Of a stretch of DNA of 33,075 bases, positions 1 through 8,538 are shown piece by piece. The stretch is from Burkholderiaceae bacterium. Its GTDB lineage: Bacteria > Pseudomonadota > Gammaproteobacteria > Burkholderiales > Burkholderiaceae_C. The DNA is taken from contig JAITMV010000224.1 of NCBI GenBank assembly GCA_031277295.1, positions 1-33,075 of the forward strand. Reading direction: 5' to 3'. Numbering within the stretch: position 1 is the stretch's first letter; every line of letters starts with the position of its first letter. The position numbers and the translations under genes are program-made. Below the pieces are notes generated by a model. That model had not been told where the DNA came from and did no database searches. It saw only the letters and a list, made by a program, of their open reading frames with translations.

Positions 1-92
1 CCAACGCCGATCACATGCTCGCCCTGCGCGTCAATCGGGCCAACGGCGAGTGGAATTCGTATTGGGCTACCGAATACCGGTTCGCAGCTTGA
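1..92 (+). CDS. C-terminal end of a truncated ORF, product unknown (...NADHMLALRVNRANGEWNSYWATEYRFAA*)
   Basis: Open frame from base 3 to TGA at 90-92; the start lies outside the window. Family not recognised. Confidence 0.35.
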   Translation, partial: NADHMLALRVNRANGEWNSYWATEYRFAA

Positions 93-225
93 GCTACACA
101 TCAGTTTCAATCGCACCCGGTTCGCTTGGCCTGTGTCCGGGCAGGCGGCGGCAAGATAAAATCGCGCGCTCGCCAGATTCATAACGGGCAGCTTTGCAGC
201 CGTCCACTTCTTTTGCAGCAGCCGT

Positions 226-312
226 GCGCGGGTGGCGAAATTGGTAGACGCACCAGGTTTAGGTCCTGACGCCAGCAATGGTGTGGGGGTTCGAGTCCCC
301 CCCCGCGCACCA
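226..312 (+). tRNA. tRNA-Leu (anticodon UAG), CCA encoded
   Basis: Acceptor GCGCGGG/CCCGCGC, anticodon stem CCAGG with loop TTTAGGT, long variable arm, T-arm GGGGGTTCGAGTCCCCC, terminal ACCA. Confidence 0.95.
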
Positions 313-394
313 CGGTCAAAGTAGTGCTGACAAAGTGCCGGCGCGGCACGCGTGCGTGCAAGCACCGCGACCCCGAAAAGACTATGAACACGCT

Positions 395-1192
395 CTAAGG
401 CCCAAGCTCATCCAACTCGGTCGGCGAAAAGCCGGCTTGTCGCCGCGCCGCCAGGTTGAACGGCGGTTTGAGCTTTGGGGCGCGGTAGCGCTTGAGTAAA
501 GCGCGGTAGTGCGCCACGGGATCGAGTTGCTGACGCTGACACAGCCAGCCGTACCAACGATTGCCAACGGCAACGTGGCCGATTTCGTCGCGCACGATGA
601 TGTCGAGAGCGTCGCACGCGGCCAGCGCGTCGGGCGTGCCGGCCAAGCGCAGTTTGGCCTGGATCGGCGGCGTGGCGTCGAGTCCGCGCGCTTCCAGCGT
701 GCGCGGCACCAAGGCCATGCGGGCAGTGATGTCGCCAGCGGTTTGTTCGCACATTGCCCATAGTCCACCGTGCGCGGGAAAGTCGCCATAACGCCGTCCC
801 AGATGCTGTTGCAACAGCGTGTGCAACAGGGTGAAGTGCTGCGCCTCCTCGGCGGCAATGCGCAGCCAATCACGGTAGAACGCCTCTGGCATGGAGGCAA
901 AGCGCCAAATGGCGTCAAGCGCCAGGTTAATGGCGTTGAACTCAATGTGGCAGATGGCATGAATGAGCGCGGCGCGGCCTTCGGGCGTGCGCGCGCTGCG
1001 CCGTGGCAGGTTTTTGGGATCGACCAATTCAGGCCGCAGCGGACGGCCCGGCAGGTCGGCCGGTGCAATCAGGGCAGGTTCGGGCGCTATCGGAAGGCTC
1101 GTTTCCCGCGCCCACAGACCGTGCGTAAGTTCGACTTTCCGCTCGGGATCTGGCTCGCAAAGGGCTTGCAAGGCTGAGGTGCGCAACTCCAT
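395..1192 (-). CDS. DUF455 / ferritin-like domain protein
   Basis: 265 aa from ATG at 1192 (MELRTSALQALCEPDPERK...). Contains ferritin-like helices with E/H motifs (HIEFNAINLALDA, AAEEAQHF, RDEIGHVAVGNRWY). The longer track ORF extends antisense through the carbonic anhydrase gene and was trimmed. Confidence 0.85.
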   Translation of the reverse strand: MELRTSALQALCEPDPERKVELTHGLWARETSLPIAPEPALIAPADLPGRPLRPELVDPKNLPRRSARTPEGRAALIHAICHIEFNAINLALDAIWRFASMPEAFYRDWLRIAAEEAQHFTLLHTLLQQHLGRRYGDFPAHGGLWAMCEQTAGDITARMALVPRTLEARGLDATPPIQAKLRLAGTPDALAACDALDIIVRDEIGHVAVGNRWYGWLCQRQQLDPVAHYRALLKRYRAPKLKPPFNLAARRQAGFSPTELDELGP

Positions 1193-1225
1193 CCCTAGAA
1201 TTGTAGTTTTGGAGGCGCAATCGAC

Positions 1226-1753
1226 ATGGCCATATATGAACTGGATGGCAAGCTGCCGCAAGTGCATGCTAGCGCCTGGGTCGCCGACTCGGCCGAGGTG
1301 ATAGGAAACGTATCTATCGACGCCGACGCCAGCGTTTGGTTCGGCTGCGTGCTGCGTGGCGATACCGAGAGCATGACCATCGGCGCCGGCAGCAACATTC
1401 AGGACCTGAGCGTGCTGCACGCCGACTTCGGCTTGCCGTTGACCGTCGGACGTGACGTGACGGTGGGGCACAAAGTAATGCTGCACGGCTGCACCATCGG
1501 CGACCAATCGCTTATCGGCATCGGCGCGGTGGTGCTCAACGGTGCACGGATCGGACGCAACTGTCTGGTCGGCGCGGGTGCGCTGGTGACCGAAGGCAAG
1601 GAGTTTCCCGACGGCAGCATGATCGTTGGCGCGCCGGCTCGGGCGGTGCGCCAGTTGTCGCCGGAACAAATCGAGGGGTTGCGCGCTAGTGCGCGACATT
1701 ACGTGGATAACGCGCGGCGGTTTCGCGTCCTGCTCAAGAAAGTGGAGCGCTGA
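1226..1753 (+). CDS. Gamma-carbonic anhydrase-like hexapeptide-repeat protein (YrdA family)
   Basis: 175 aa with left-handed beta-helix hexapeptide pattern ([32 protein letters not shown]...[31 protein letters not shown]). RBS GGAGG upstream. Confidence 0.92.
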   Translation: MAIYELDGKLPQVHASAWVADSAEVIGNVSIDADASVWFGCVLRGDTESMTIGAGSNIQDLSVLHADFGLPLTVGRDVTVGHKVMLHGCTIGDQSLIGIGAVVLNGARIGRNCLVGAGALVTEGKEFPDGSMIVGAPARAVRQLSPEQIEGLRASARHYVDNARRFRVLLKKVER

Positions 1754-1831
1754 GCGTCCAGCGTGGGCTGTGATGTGGCGCGACGCCGGGCAAGAACACC
1801 GAACGTCGAACGCTAAACGCACAATGCCAGA

Positions 1832-2821
1832 ATGTCCGAACTGCATAAATTCATTTTCGACGGCCTGCCTGTGCGCGGCCAACTGGTGCGCCTGAGCGAT
1901 GCCTGGCAAGAGGTGCTGCGCCGCCGCGCCGCCAACACGCAGACCGGCCCCTATGCGCCACCGGTCGCCGAATTGCTAGGCAAGATGACCGCCGCCGCCG
2001 TGCTGATGCAAGGCAATATCAAGTTCGACGGCGCACTGGTGATGCAAATTGCTGGCGACGGCCCGGTGAAGATAGCGGTGGCCGAGGTGCAGTCCGATTT
2101 GCGCCTGCGCGCCACCGCCTCGGTAACCGGCGTGGTCATGCCCGGTGCGCGCCTGAGCGATTTGGTCGACGTGCATGGCAGGGGACGTTGCGCCATCACG
2201 CTTGATCCGCGCAACCGCCAGCCTGGCCAGCAGCCTTATCAGGGCGTGGTGCCATTGGTAAACGAAGGCGGCGCGCCGCTGACAACACTGGCTGGCGTGA
2301 TTGAGCACTACATGCGCCAGTCCGAGCAATTGGACACCACCTTGGTGCTGGCCGCCGACGAACAGGTCGCCGCCGGTTTGCTGCTGCAACGCCTGCCGGC
2401 GCAGGGGCAGGCCAACCTGTCGCAAAGCAACGCTGCCCGCGAAGGAGGGGATGGCGCTCTGGAAGAAGACGACTACCGGCGCCTGTCGATTCTGGCGCGC
2501 AGCCTTCAGCGCGAAGAGTTGCTCGGGCTTGATGCCGACACTGTCTTGCGCCGCCTGTTCTGGGAGGAGAAGCTGCTGCGTTTTCCGCCGCTGACGGCCG
2601 GTGCTGGTCCGCGCTTTGCCTGCTCGTGCAGCCGTGCGCGCATGGCCGCCATGCTGCAAGGATTGGGCCGACAGGAGACCGAATCGATTTTGGCCGAGCA
2701 AGGCCAGATCGAGGTCGGCTGCGATTTTTGCGGCCAGCAGGAACGCTTCGACGCCGTCGACGTGGCGCAGTTGTTTACTCCCGCGGCGCAACAGCCGCCG
2801 CAGCCGGGGTCGGTGCAGTAA
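1832..2821 (+). CDS. hslO: Redox-regulated chaperone Hsp33
   Basis: 329 aa, MSELHKFIFDGLPVRGQLVRL..., C-terminal zinc-binding CSC...CDFC motif. Confidence 0.93.
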   Translation: MSELHKFIFDGLPVRGQLVRLSDAWQEVLRRRAANTQTGPYAPPVAELLGKMTAAAVLMQGNIKFDGALVMQIAGDGPVKIAVAEVQSDLRLRATASVTGVVMPGARLSDLVDVHGRGRCAITLDPRNRQPGQQPYQGVVPLVNEGGAPLTTLAGVIEHYMRQSEQLDTTLVLAADEQVAAGLLLQRLPAQGQANLSQSNAAREGGDGALEEDDYRRLSILARSLQREELLGLDADTVLRRLFWEEKLLRFPPLTAGAGPRFACSCSRARMAAMLQGLGRQETESILAEQGQIEVGCDFCGQQERFDAVDVAQLFTPAAQQPPQPGSVQ

Positions 2822-2835
2822 CGTGACAGATTGCC

Positions 2836-3594
2836 ATGCGCTTTGACGTCATTACGCTGTTTCCGGAGTTGTTCACGTCCTTCATGACGGTGGGCGTGAC
2901 GCGCCGCGCGTTTGAAAGCGCTCAGGTACAGCTCAGGCTTTGGCAACTGCGCGACTTTGCCAACGGCGCTTACCGGCGCGTGGACGACCGGCCCTTCGGC
3001 GGCGGTCCCGGCATGGTGATGTTGGCGGAGCCGTTGGCGCGCTGCGTCGAGTCAATCCGCGCCGACCGCGCCGAAGCCTCGCCCGTGCCGGTGGCGCTGT
3101 TTTCGCCCGTAGGCCGCAAGCTCGATCACGGCGCGGTCGAGAATTGGGCTGCAAGCCGCGGCGCGATTTTGGTGTGCGGGCGCTACGAAGGCATTGATCA
3201 GCGCTTCATCGACACTTATGTGGACGTGCAGATCAGCTTAGGTGACTTCGTGCTATCCGGCGGTGAGATCGCCGCGCTGGCGTTGCTGGACGCGGTGGCG
3301 CGACTGCAACCCGGCGTACTGGGCGACGAAAGCAGCCATCAGGCCGACAGTTTCAACCCCGCTGTCGATGGCCTGCTGGACTGCCCGCACTACACCCGGC
3401 CTGAGCAATGGCGCGGCCAACGTGTGCCGGCTGAACTGCTGTCGGGCCACCACGCGCAAATCGAGCGCTGGCGGCGCGAACAGCGGCTGGCGCTGACGGC
3501 GCGCCAGCGATCTGAGCTGATCGTTGCCGCGCGCGCGGCGGGCCGTTTGACTGCGGACGACGAGCGATTGCTCCAACGCTCATCCAAGCTATAA
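2836..3594 (+). CDS. trmD: tRNA (guanine-N1)-methyltransferase
   Basis: 252 aa, MRFDVITLFPELF..., RPFGGGPGMVM, CGRYEGIDQRFID, LGDFVLSGGE. Confidence 0.97.
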   Translation: MRFDVITLFPELFTSFMTVGVTRRAFESAQVQLRLWQLRDFANGAYRRVDDRPFGGGPGMVMLAEPLARCVESIRADRAEASPVPVALFSPVGRKLDHGAVENWAASRGAILVCGRYEGIDQRFIDTYVDVQISLGDFVLSGGEIAALALLDAVARLQPGVLGDESSHQADSFNPAVDGLLDCPHYTRPEQWRGQRVPAELLSGHHAQIERWRREQRLALTARQRSELIVAARAAGRLTADDERLLQRSSKL

Positions 3595-3595
3595 T
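3568..3595 (+). promoter_or_regulatory. Candidate sigma70 promoter for rplS, embedded in the 3' end of trmD
   Basis: TTGCTC (3568-3573), 16-bp spacer, TATAAT (3590-3595) overlapping the trmD stop codon, ~118 nt before rplS. Confidence 0.5.
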
Positions 3596-3712
3596 TAAAA
3601 GCTTTTCGATCCTCTGCCGGCCGCGGCATTTCACATGGCTTTCAAAGGCGTTTTTGCTGACGAGGCTGCCGTCCCTAGCGTAGCGCGCGCATGATCGAGG
3701 CAAGAAACTTCC

Positions 3713-4099
3713 ATGAATCTGATCCAGACCCTCGAACAAGAGGAAATCCAGCGCCTCGGCAAAAAAATCCCCGAGTTCGCTCCCGGCGACACGGTAATCG
3801 TCAGCGTCAACGTCGTCGAAGGCACCCGCAAGCGCGTGCAGGCCTACGAAGGCGTGGTCATCGCCAAGCGCAACCGGGGGCTGAACAGCGGTTTCACGGT
3901 GCGTAAAATTTCCAGCGGCGAAGGCGTGGAACGCACTTTCCAGACTTACAGCCCGCTAATTGCTGGCATCGAGGTCAAGCGTCGTGGCGACGTGCGCCGT
4001 GCCAAGCTGTATTACCTGCGTGAGCGTTCCGGCAAGTCCGCCCGCATCAAGGAAAAATTGCCCAGCCGGGTCAACAAGCAGGCCGTCGGCGCGGCGTAA
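3713..4099 (+). CDS. rplS: 50S ribosomal protein L19
   Basis: 128 aa, [67 protein letters not shown]. Confidence 0.97.
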   Translation: MNLIQTLEQEEIQRLGKKIPEFAPGDTVIVSVNVVEGTRKRVQAYEGVVIAKRNRGLNSGFTVRKISSGEGVERTFQTYSPLIAGIEVKRRGDVRRAKLYYLRERSGKSARIKEKLPSRVNKQAVGAA

Positions 4100-4132
4100 C
4101 TGGGGCGCGGCCTTTCCGGTCGATGCCCCTAA

Positions 4133-4294
4133 GGCAACGCCTCACCCAGTCCCATGCGGCGAGCGCATCCTCGCTTTGGGCGGTCTGCTTCGTTGCAAAT
4201 GCTCGCCATACCGCCAGGTATTGCTGCGCTTTGCGCCTCGCAGCCCATCCCAAACCGAGGCGCGCTCATCCGCAGGGACTTATTCAGCGTCGCC
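4133..4294. mobile_element. MITE-like long-hairpin element, copy 1, flanked by CTAA direct repeats (4129-4132, 4295-4298)
   Basis: Ends GGCAACGCCTCACCCAGTCCC and (reverse complement) GGCGACGCTGAATAAGTCCC. The whole element is an imperfect inverted repeat with apex CCATACC-gcca-GGTATTG at the centre. A related copy lies at 32786-32950. Confidence 0.75.
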
Positions 4295-4297
4295 CTA

Positions 4298-4334
4298 ACC
4301 GCCTGTGGCGCTGGTCGCTCCAGGCGGTTTTGTT
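4298..4334 (+). terminator. Rho-independent terminator (rplS)
   Basis: ACCGCCTG...CAGGCGGT stem, ~15-nt loop, followed by TTTGTTTTGTCTT. Confidence 0.6.
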
Positions 4335-4352
4335 TTGTCTTGTGATCCGCTC

Positions 4353-5093
4353 ATGGTTTTCAAGCCGCTGTCCACACTGCCCAATTTCGACCCGCGCCGG
4401 GTGGAGGTGGCCGGCATTGATGCCCATTTGCCCGCCGTACCGTCCGAGCGCCTGACGCCCATCGCGCTGCGCCAACGTTTTGCCGCGCCACCCGCATGGC
4501 AGCCCGAATTGCGGCGTGAACCGCGGTTTTCCGACCGCAGCCCGGCAGCAGCGGCGGTACTGGTGCCGTTGATCCAGCGAACAGGCGGCCTGACCGTGTT
4601 ACTGACCGAGCGCACAGCGCACCTGTCGACTCACTCCGGCCAGGTCGCGTTTCCAGGCGGCAAGGTCGATCCGAGCGATGCCGATGCCGCCGCTGCCGCG
4701 CTACGCGAGACCGAAGAAGAAGTGGCGCTGCCGCGCCGCTTTGTCGAGGTAATCGGGCAACTGCCGACTTACGCCACCGGCACTCAGTTCATCGTTACCC
4801 CAATCGTGGCGCTGGTGCGGCCGGGCTTCGTGCTGCATCCCAACCCGGACGAAGTGGCGCACGCATTCGAGGTGCCACTGACCTTTTTGATGAATCCCGC
4901 GCACCATCGTCGCCACCGTGTCGAATTAAACGGTCAAGTGCGCGAGTGGTTTTCGATGCCCTACGTCGAACCGGCCCGCGCCGAAACAGCGGCAAACGAA
5001 TCGCCCCCCACGCCCGGCAGCGAAGTGGAACGCTTCATCTGGGGCGCTACCGCTGGCATGTTGCGCAACTTCTACCGCTTTCTGGCTGCGTAG
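4353..5093 (+). CDS. NUDIX hydrolase, CoA pyrophosphatase-like
   Basis: 246 aa from ATG 4353; Nudix box PGGKVDPSDADAAAAALRETEEEVAL. Confidence 0.9.
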   Translation: MVFKPLSTLPNFDPRRVEVAGIDAHLPAVPSERLTPIALRQRFAAPPAWQPELRREPRFSDRSPAAAAVLVPLIQRTGGLTVLLTERTAHLSTHSGQVAFPGGKVDPSDADAAAAALRETEEEVALPRRFVEVIGQLPTYATGTQFIVTPIVALVRPGFVLHPNPDEVAHAFEVPLTFLMNPAHHRRHRVELNGQVREWFSMPYVEPARAETAANESPPTPGSEVERFIWGATAGMLRNFYRFLAA

Positions 5094-5124
5094 AGCCTTG
5101 GCGCGGCAGGGCTATCATCGAGTC

Positions 5125-6099
5125 ATGGCTCTGTTCGCAATTGTGGTGGCACTCCTGCTTGAACAGGTGCGCCCGCTGGCGTCGAGCAACTTGGTCACGG
5201 CGAGCTTGCAAGGCTGGGTGCGTGCGGTCGGCAGCAACGTCGATGCCGGCGGCGCGCAACATGGCTGGTTGGCATGGGCGCTGGCCACCTTGTTGCCCAC
5301 GTTGGCCGTGGCCGGCGTGTACTGGCTGCTGGGCTGGCTGGGCGGCTGGCCGTTCGAGCTGGCGTGGAGCGTATTTATCCTTTACGTTACCCTGGGTTTG
5401 CGTCAATTCAGCCATCACTTTACCGGCATCCGGGATGCACTGGAAGCCGGCGATGAGGCGCGCGCCAGCGCGCTGCTGGCGCGTTGGCGGCAAGTTACCG
5501 CGATGAATCTGCCGCGTAGCCAACTGGTACGTTACCTGATCGAATATGCCGTGCTGACCGTGCATCGCCAAGTGTTCGGTGTGCTGGTTTGGTTTTGCCT
5601 GCTGGCCGTGCTGGGACTGGGGCCGGCGGGAGCGGTGTTTTACCGCTGCGCCGAATTCACGCCGCGCTACTGGCACCGTCAGTCGCGGGCCGCCGATCAA
5701 CCGGTCAGTCCGGCGCTGGCGCAGGCGGCCGATCAGGCCTGGCGCGTGGCCGACTGGCTGCCAGCGCGCTGTACCGCGCTCGGCTTTGCCGTCGTCGGCA
5801 GCTTTGAGGACGCTATCGACGTATGGCGCAATCATGCGCAGCGTTTTCCAAATCCTAACGACGGCGTAATATTGGCTGCCACGGCGGGCGCGCTGGGTGT
5901 GCGCCTCGGTGATGCCGCGCTCAAGCCACTCGGCGGTCAGCAGCTTGCCGGTAACCTTGCTTTAGCCGACGAAGAAGGTTTGCCAGGTAAGCCGCCAGGC
6001 ACGACACATTTCACCCAAGTCGCTGGACTGCTGTGGCGCATGGCGGCGCTGTGGCTGCTGCTGCTGGTGCTGCTGACATTGGCGCACGTGATGGGTTGA
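5125..6099 (+). CDS. CobD/CbiB (AmpE-like) family membrane protein
   Basis: 324 aa from ATG 5125 (MALFAIVVALLLEQVRPL...), multiple hydrophobic segments, TLGLRQFSHHFTGIRDALEAGDEARA. Confidence 0.75.
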   Translation: MALFAIVVALLLEQVRPLASSNLVTASLQGWVRAVGSNVDAGGAQHGWLAWALATLLPTLAVAGVYWLLGWLGGWPFELAWSVFILYVTLGLRQFSHHFTGIRDALEAGDEARASALLARWRQVTAMNLPRSQLVRYLIEYAVLTVHRQVFGVLVWFCLLAVLGLGPAGAVFYRCAEFTPRYWHRQSRAADQPVSPALAQAADQAWRVADWLPARCTALGFAVVGSFEDAIDVWRNHAQRFPNPNDGVILAATAGALGVRLGDAALKPLGGQQLAGNLALADEEGLPGKPPGTTHFTQVAGLLWRMAALWLLLLVLLTLAHVMG

Positions 6100-6222
6100 T
6101 GGTTTTCCGCGGCGCTCACGCGCCATCCGCATTGCGCAAAACCGCGCGCAGCCTTACTTTGTCATGCTCGAGAAGCTTCCCCTTTGGGGTAGGGCCGGTC
6201 ATTGGCTGCAACCGTATGGGCT

Positions 6223-6798
6223 TCAAGCCAGCAACGCATGCAGCAGGCGCTGACGCTCCGGCTCGCCGCCGACGGCGTTGTCAAATAACAGCAGTTCCGG
6301 GTAAGCCTCCGCTTGCGGCATGAATAGGCGCGCGCGGTAGTCGTCCCAGTGCGCCAGCTTCCACGCATCGTTGGGGTTGCCGCGCGCGATGATGCGGCGG
6401 CGCGCTTCCTGTTCAGCCAGATGGACCCAGACCACGCGCACCGTCACGTCATCGCCGACGCCTAGCCAGGCGCGGTTGGCGAGCCGGTGCGCGCGTACCT
6501 CGCGCGACAGCGGGCCGACCACCACCGTGCTTACGCCCAGCGCCAGGTTTTCGCGCGCCGTGGCCAGCAGGCCGCCGTATTCGGGATCGCGCAGATGCTG
6601 CAAATACAGCGGACTGTCGCGGTCGTTGGCGTCGCCCGTCAGCGCAGCCATCGCCGCCGAGCTGTATTGGCCATAGAGCGTGTCTTTGTCAAGCAAGCAC
6701 GTCGGGCCGATGACGGTCAGCAGTTGCGCAAACAGACGCTTGGCTAGTGTGGTCTTGCCGGTACCGGCGTGGCCGCAGAAGAAGATCAAACGGGGCAT
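6223..6798 (-). CDS. P-loop kinase / AAA-family ATP-binding protein
   Basis: 191 aa with Walker A GHAGTGKTT near the N-terminus (MPRLIFFCGHAGTGKTTLAKRLF). Confidence 0.8.
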   Translation of the reverse strand: MPRLIFFCGHAGTGKTTLAKRLFAQLLTVIGPTCLLDKDTLYGQYSSAAMAALTGDANDRDSPLYLQHLRDPEYGGLLATARENLALGVSTVVVGPLSREVRAHRLANRAWLGVGDDVTVRVVWVHLAEQEARRRIIARGNPNDAWKLAHWDDYRARLFMPQAEAYPELLLFDNAVGGEPERQRLLHALLA

Positions 6799-6843
6799 GG
6801 GGCTAGCATAACGGGGCGAGGCGGGAGATATCGAACATGGATG

Positions 6844-6917
6844 CCCAATTTTTTGGGGCGATCATCCGCACAGCCGCTGCCGACCCCACAGGGTATATAT
6901 CTTTGTTCAGCGTCGCC
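6844..6917. repeat. Degenerate right half of the MITE-like element (copy 3)
   Basis: CCCAA...GGCG.TCATCCGCA...TTCAGCGTCGCC followed by TTAA. The terminal TTCAGCGTCGCCTTAAC is identical to the right end of copy 2. Confidence 0.5.
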
Positions 6918-7892
6918 TTAACGCTCAGCCTTGGTATCGTTGAAGCGCCCGTAGCTTTGCAGCCGTTCATAGCGGCGCTCGAGCAACTCGCGCACTTTCA
7001 GGTCGGCTACCTGCCGCCAGGCGTCGCCCAGCGCGCGCCTGAGAAAGGCGGCCATCTGGCGCGGATCGCGGTGCGCGCCGCCGACTGGTTCGCTGACGAT
7101 TTTGTCAACCATGCCCAGCGCTTTCAGACGGTGCGCGGTGATACCCAGCGCTTCGGCGGCTTCTTGCGCCTTGTCGCCGGTTTTCCAAAGGATGGAGGCA
7201 CAGCCCTCCGGACTGATGACGGAATAGATCGAATATTGCAGCATCACCACCTGGTCGGCGACCGAGATCGCCAGCGCGCCGCCGGAGCCGCCCTCGCCGA
7301 TGATGGTTGCGATGATCGGTACTTCAAGTTGTGCCATCTCGTAGATGTTGCGGCCGATGGCCTCTGACTGGCCGCGCTCTTCGGCATCGATGCCGGGAAA
7401 CGCGCCCGGTGTATCGACGAAGGTGAACACCGGCAGCTTGAATTTTTCCGCCGTTTTCATCAGGCGCAGCGCCTTGCGGTAGCCTTCCGGGCGCGTCATG
7501 CCGAAGTTGCGCAGCGTGCGCTCCTTGGTGTCGCGCCCTTTTTGATGGCCGATCACCACGCAAGCATTGCCATTGAAGCGCGCCAGTCCGCCGACGATGC
7601 TCTGATCGTCGGCAAAATGGCGGTCACCGTGCAGTTCAACAAAGCTGGTAAAGCATTCGCGCAGGTAGTCCAGCGTGTACGGGCGCTCGGGGTGGCGGGC
7701 AATCTTGGTGATCTGCCACGGCGTCAGATCGCTGTAGATGTCCTTGGTCAGTTGTAGGCTTTTCTTGCCGAGCTGTTCGATCTCCTCCGAAATGTCGACC
7801 GCGCTTTCGGTCTGTACGTAGCGCAATTCTTCGATCTTGTTCTCAAGCTCGGCGATTGGATGCTCGAAATCAAGAAATGTCCGTTTGGCCAA
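6918..7892 (-). CDS. accA: Acetyl-CoA carboxylase carboxyltransferase subunit alpha
   Basis: Homology begins at (M)[26 protein letters not shown] start at 7892 preceded by CAGGAGCC. Contains [36 protein letters not shown]. Confidence 0.95.
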   Translation of the reverse strand: MAKRTFLDFEHPIAELENKIEELRYVQTESAVDISEEIEQLGKKSLQLTKDIYSDLTPWQITKIARHPERPYTLDYLRECFTSFVELHGDRHFADDQSIVGGLARFNGNACVVIGHQKGRDTKERTLRNFGMTRPEGYRKALRLMKTAEKFKLPVFTFVDTPGAFPGIDAEERGQSEAIGRNIYEMAQLEVPIIATIIGEGGSGGALAISVADQVVMLQYSIYSVISPEGCASILWKTGDKAQEAAEALGITAHRLKALGMVDKIVSEPVGGAHRDPRQMAAFLRRALGDAWRQVADLKVRELLERRYERLQSYGRFNDTKAER

Positions 7893-8056
7893 TTCAGGCT
7901 CCTGAAAACCAACACCCGCCAATGTTACCGGATGTTGTATCGGGACTGAGCAGCAGGGGTGCGATTGAAAGTGGCGCTCGAAACGTGCCAGGTTCATTCG
8001 CGGACACTGCAATGCGCTTGACGGACAATGAGACTTTTCCCCTCTGCCTTCGTACC

Positions 8057-8320
8057 ATGTCTGATCTTCAAAGTGACTTCGAGGCCGCACAGGCCAATGC
8101 CAAACTGTTGAGCAAACGCCCGGACAACCCGACGCTGCTAAAAATCTATGCCTTGTACAAGCAGGCCACGGATGGCGACAACACCGAAAAAAAGCCCGCC
8201 TTCTCCGACTTTGTGGCCCGCGCCAAATGGGATGCCTGGGCCGCGTTGAAAGGTCAATCCGCCGATACAGCGATGCGCCAGTACATTGAATTGATCGATG
8301 CGCTGCGCGCAAATGCTTAG
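8057..8320 (+). CDS. Acyl-CoA-binding protein (ACBP)
   Basis: 87 aa from ATG 8057: [42 protein letters not shown]...[30 protein letters not shown]. Confidence 0.93.
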   Translation: MSDLQSDFEAAQANAKLLSKRPDNPTLLKIYALYKQATDGDNTEKKPAFSDFVARAKWDAWAALKGQSADTAMRQYIELIDALRANA

Positions 8321-8538
8321 CCCGGATAGTGGATTCGGTCTTGTGGGCGCAAGATGACTGCGTCTCGGTGAGCAACCCAACCCCGCGAACCGGCCGGGCG
8401 CCCCTGAAGAAACTTTTGTTTCTTGTGAGCGGTTCTGAATTAAGGTTTTTGCCGATTCAAATAGATGAGCAAGCCATTACCATGAGATACAACAATGAAA
8501 CAATCATTTGATTTTTATCTTATTTAGAAGGACGAAGC

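Noticed and set aside
1193-1909. N-terminal extension of the 504-aa minus-strand ORF
   Set aside because: Covers gamma-carbonic anhydrase antisense; DUF455 homology begins at the ATG at 1192.
4123-4455. 110-aa plus-strand ORF and overlapping small ORFs across the element
   Set aside because: Created by the inserted hairpin element; no RBS or homology signal, and similar spurious ORFs occur in copy 2 (32736-32988).
6223-6798. Zeta-toxin-like toxin-antitoxin system
   Set aside because: The P-loop kinase fold is generic and there is no adjacent small antitoxin ORF, so a TA call is not supported.
6837-7367. 176-aa plus-strand ORF MDAQFFGAIIRT...
   Set aside because: Mostly antisense to accA; its start lies in the degenerate repeat.
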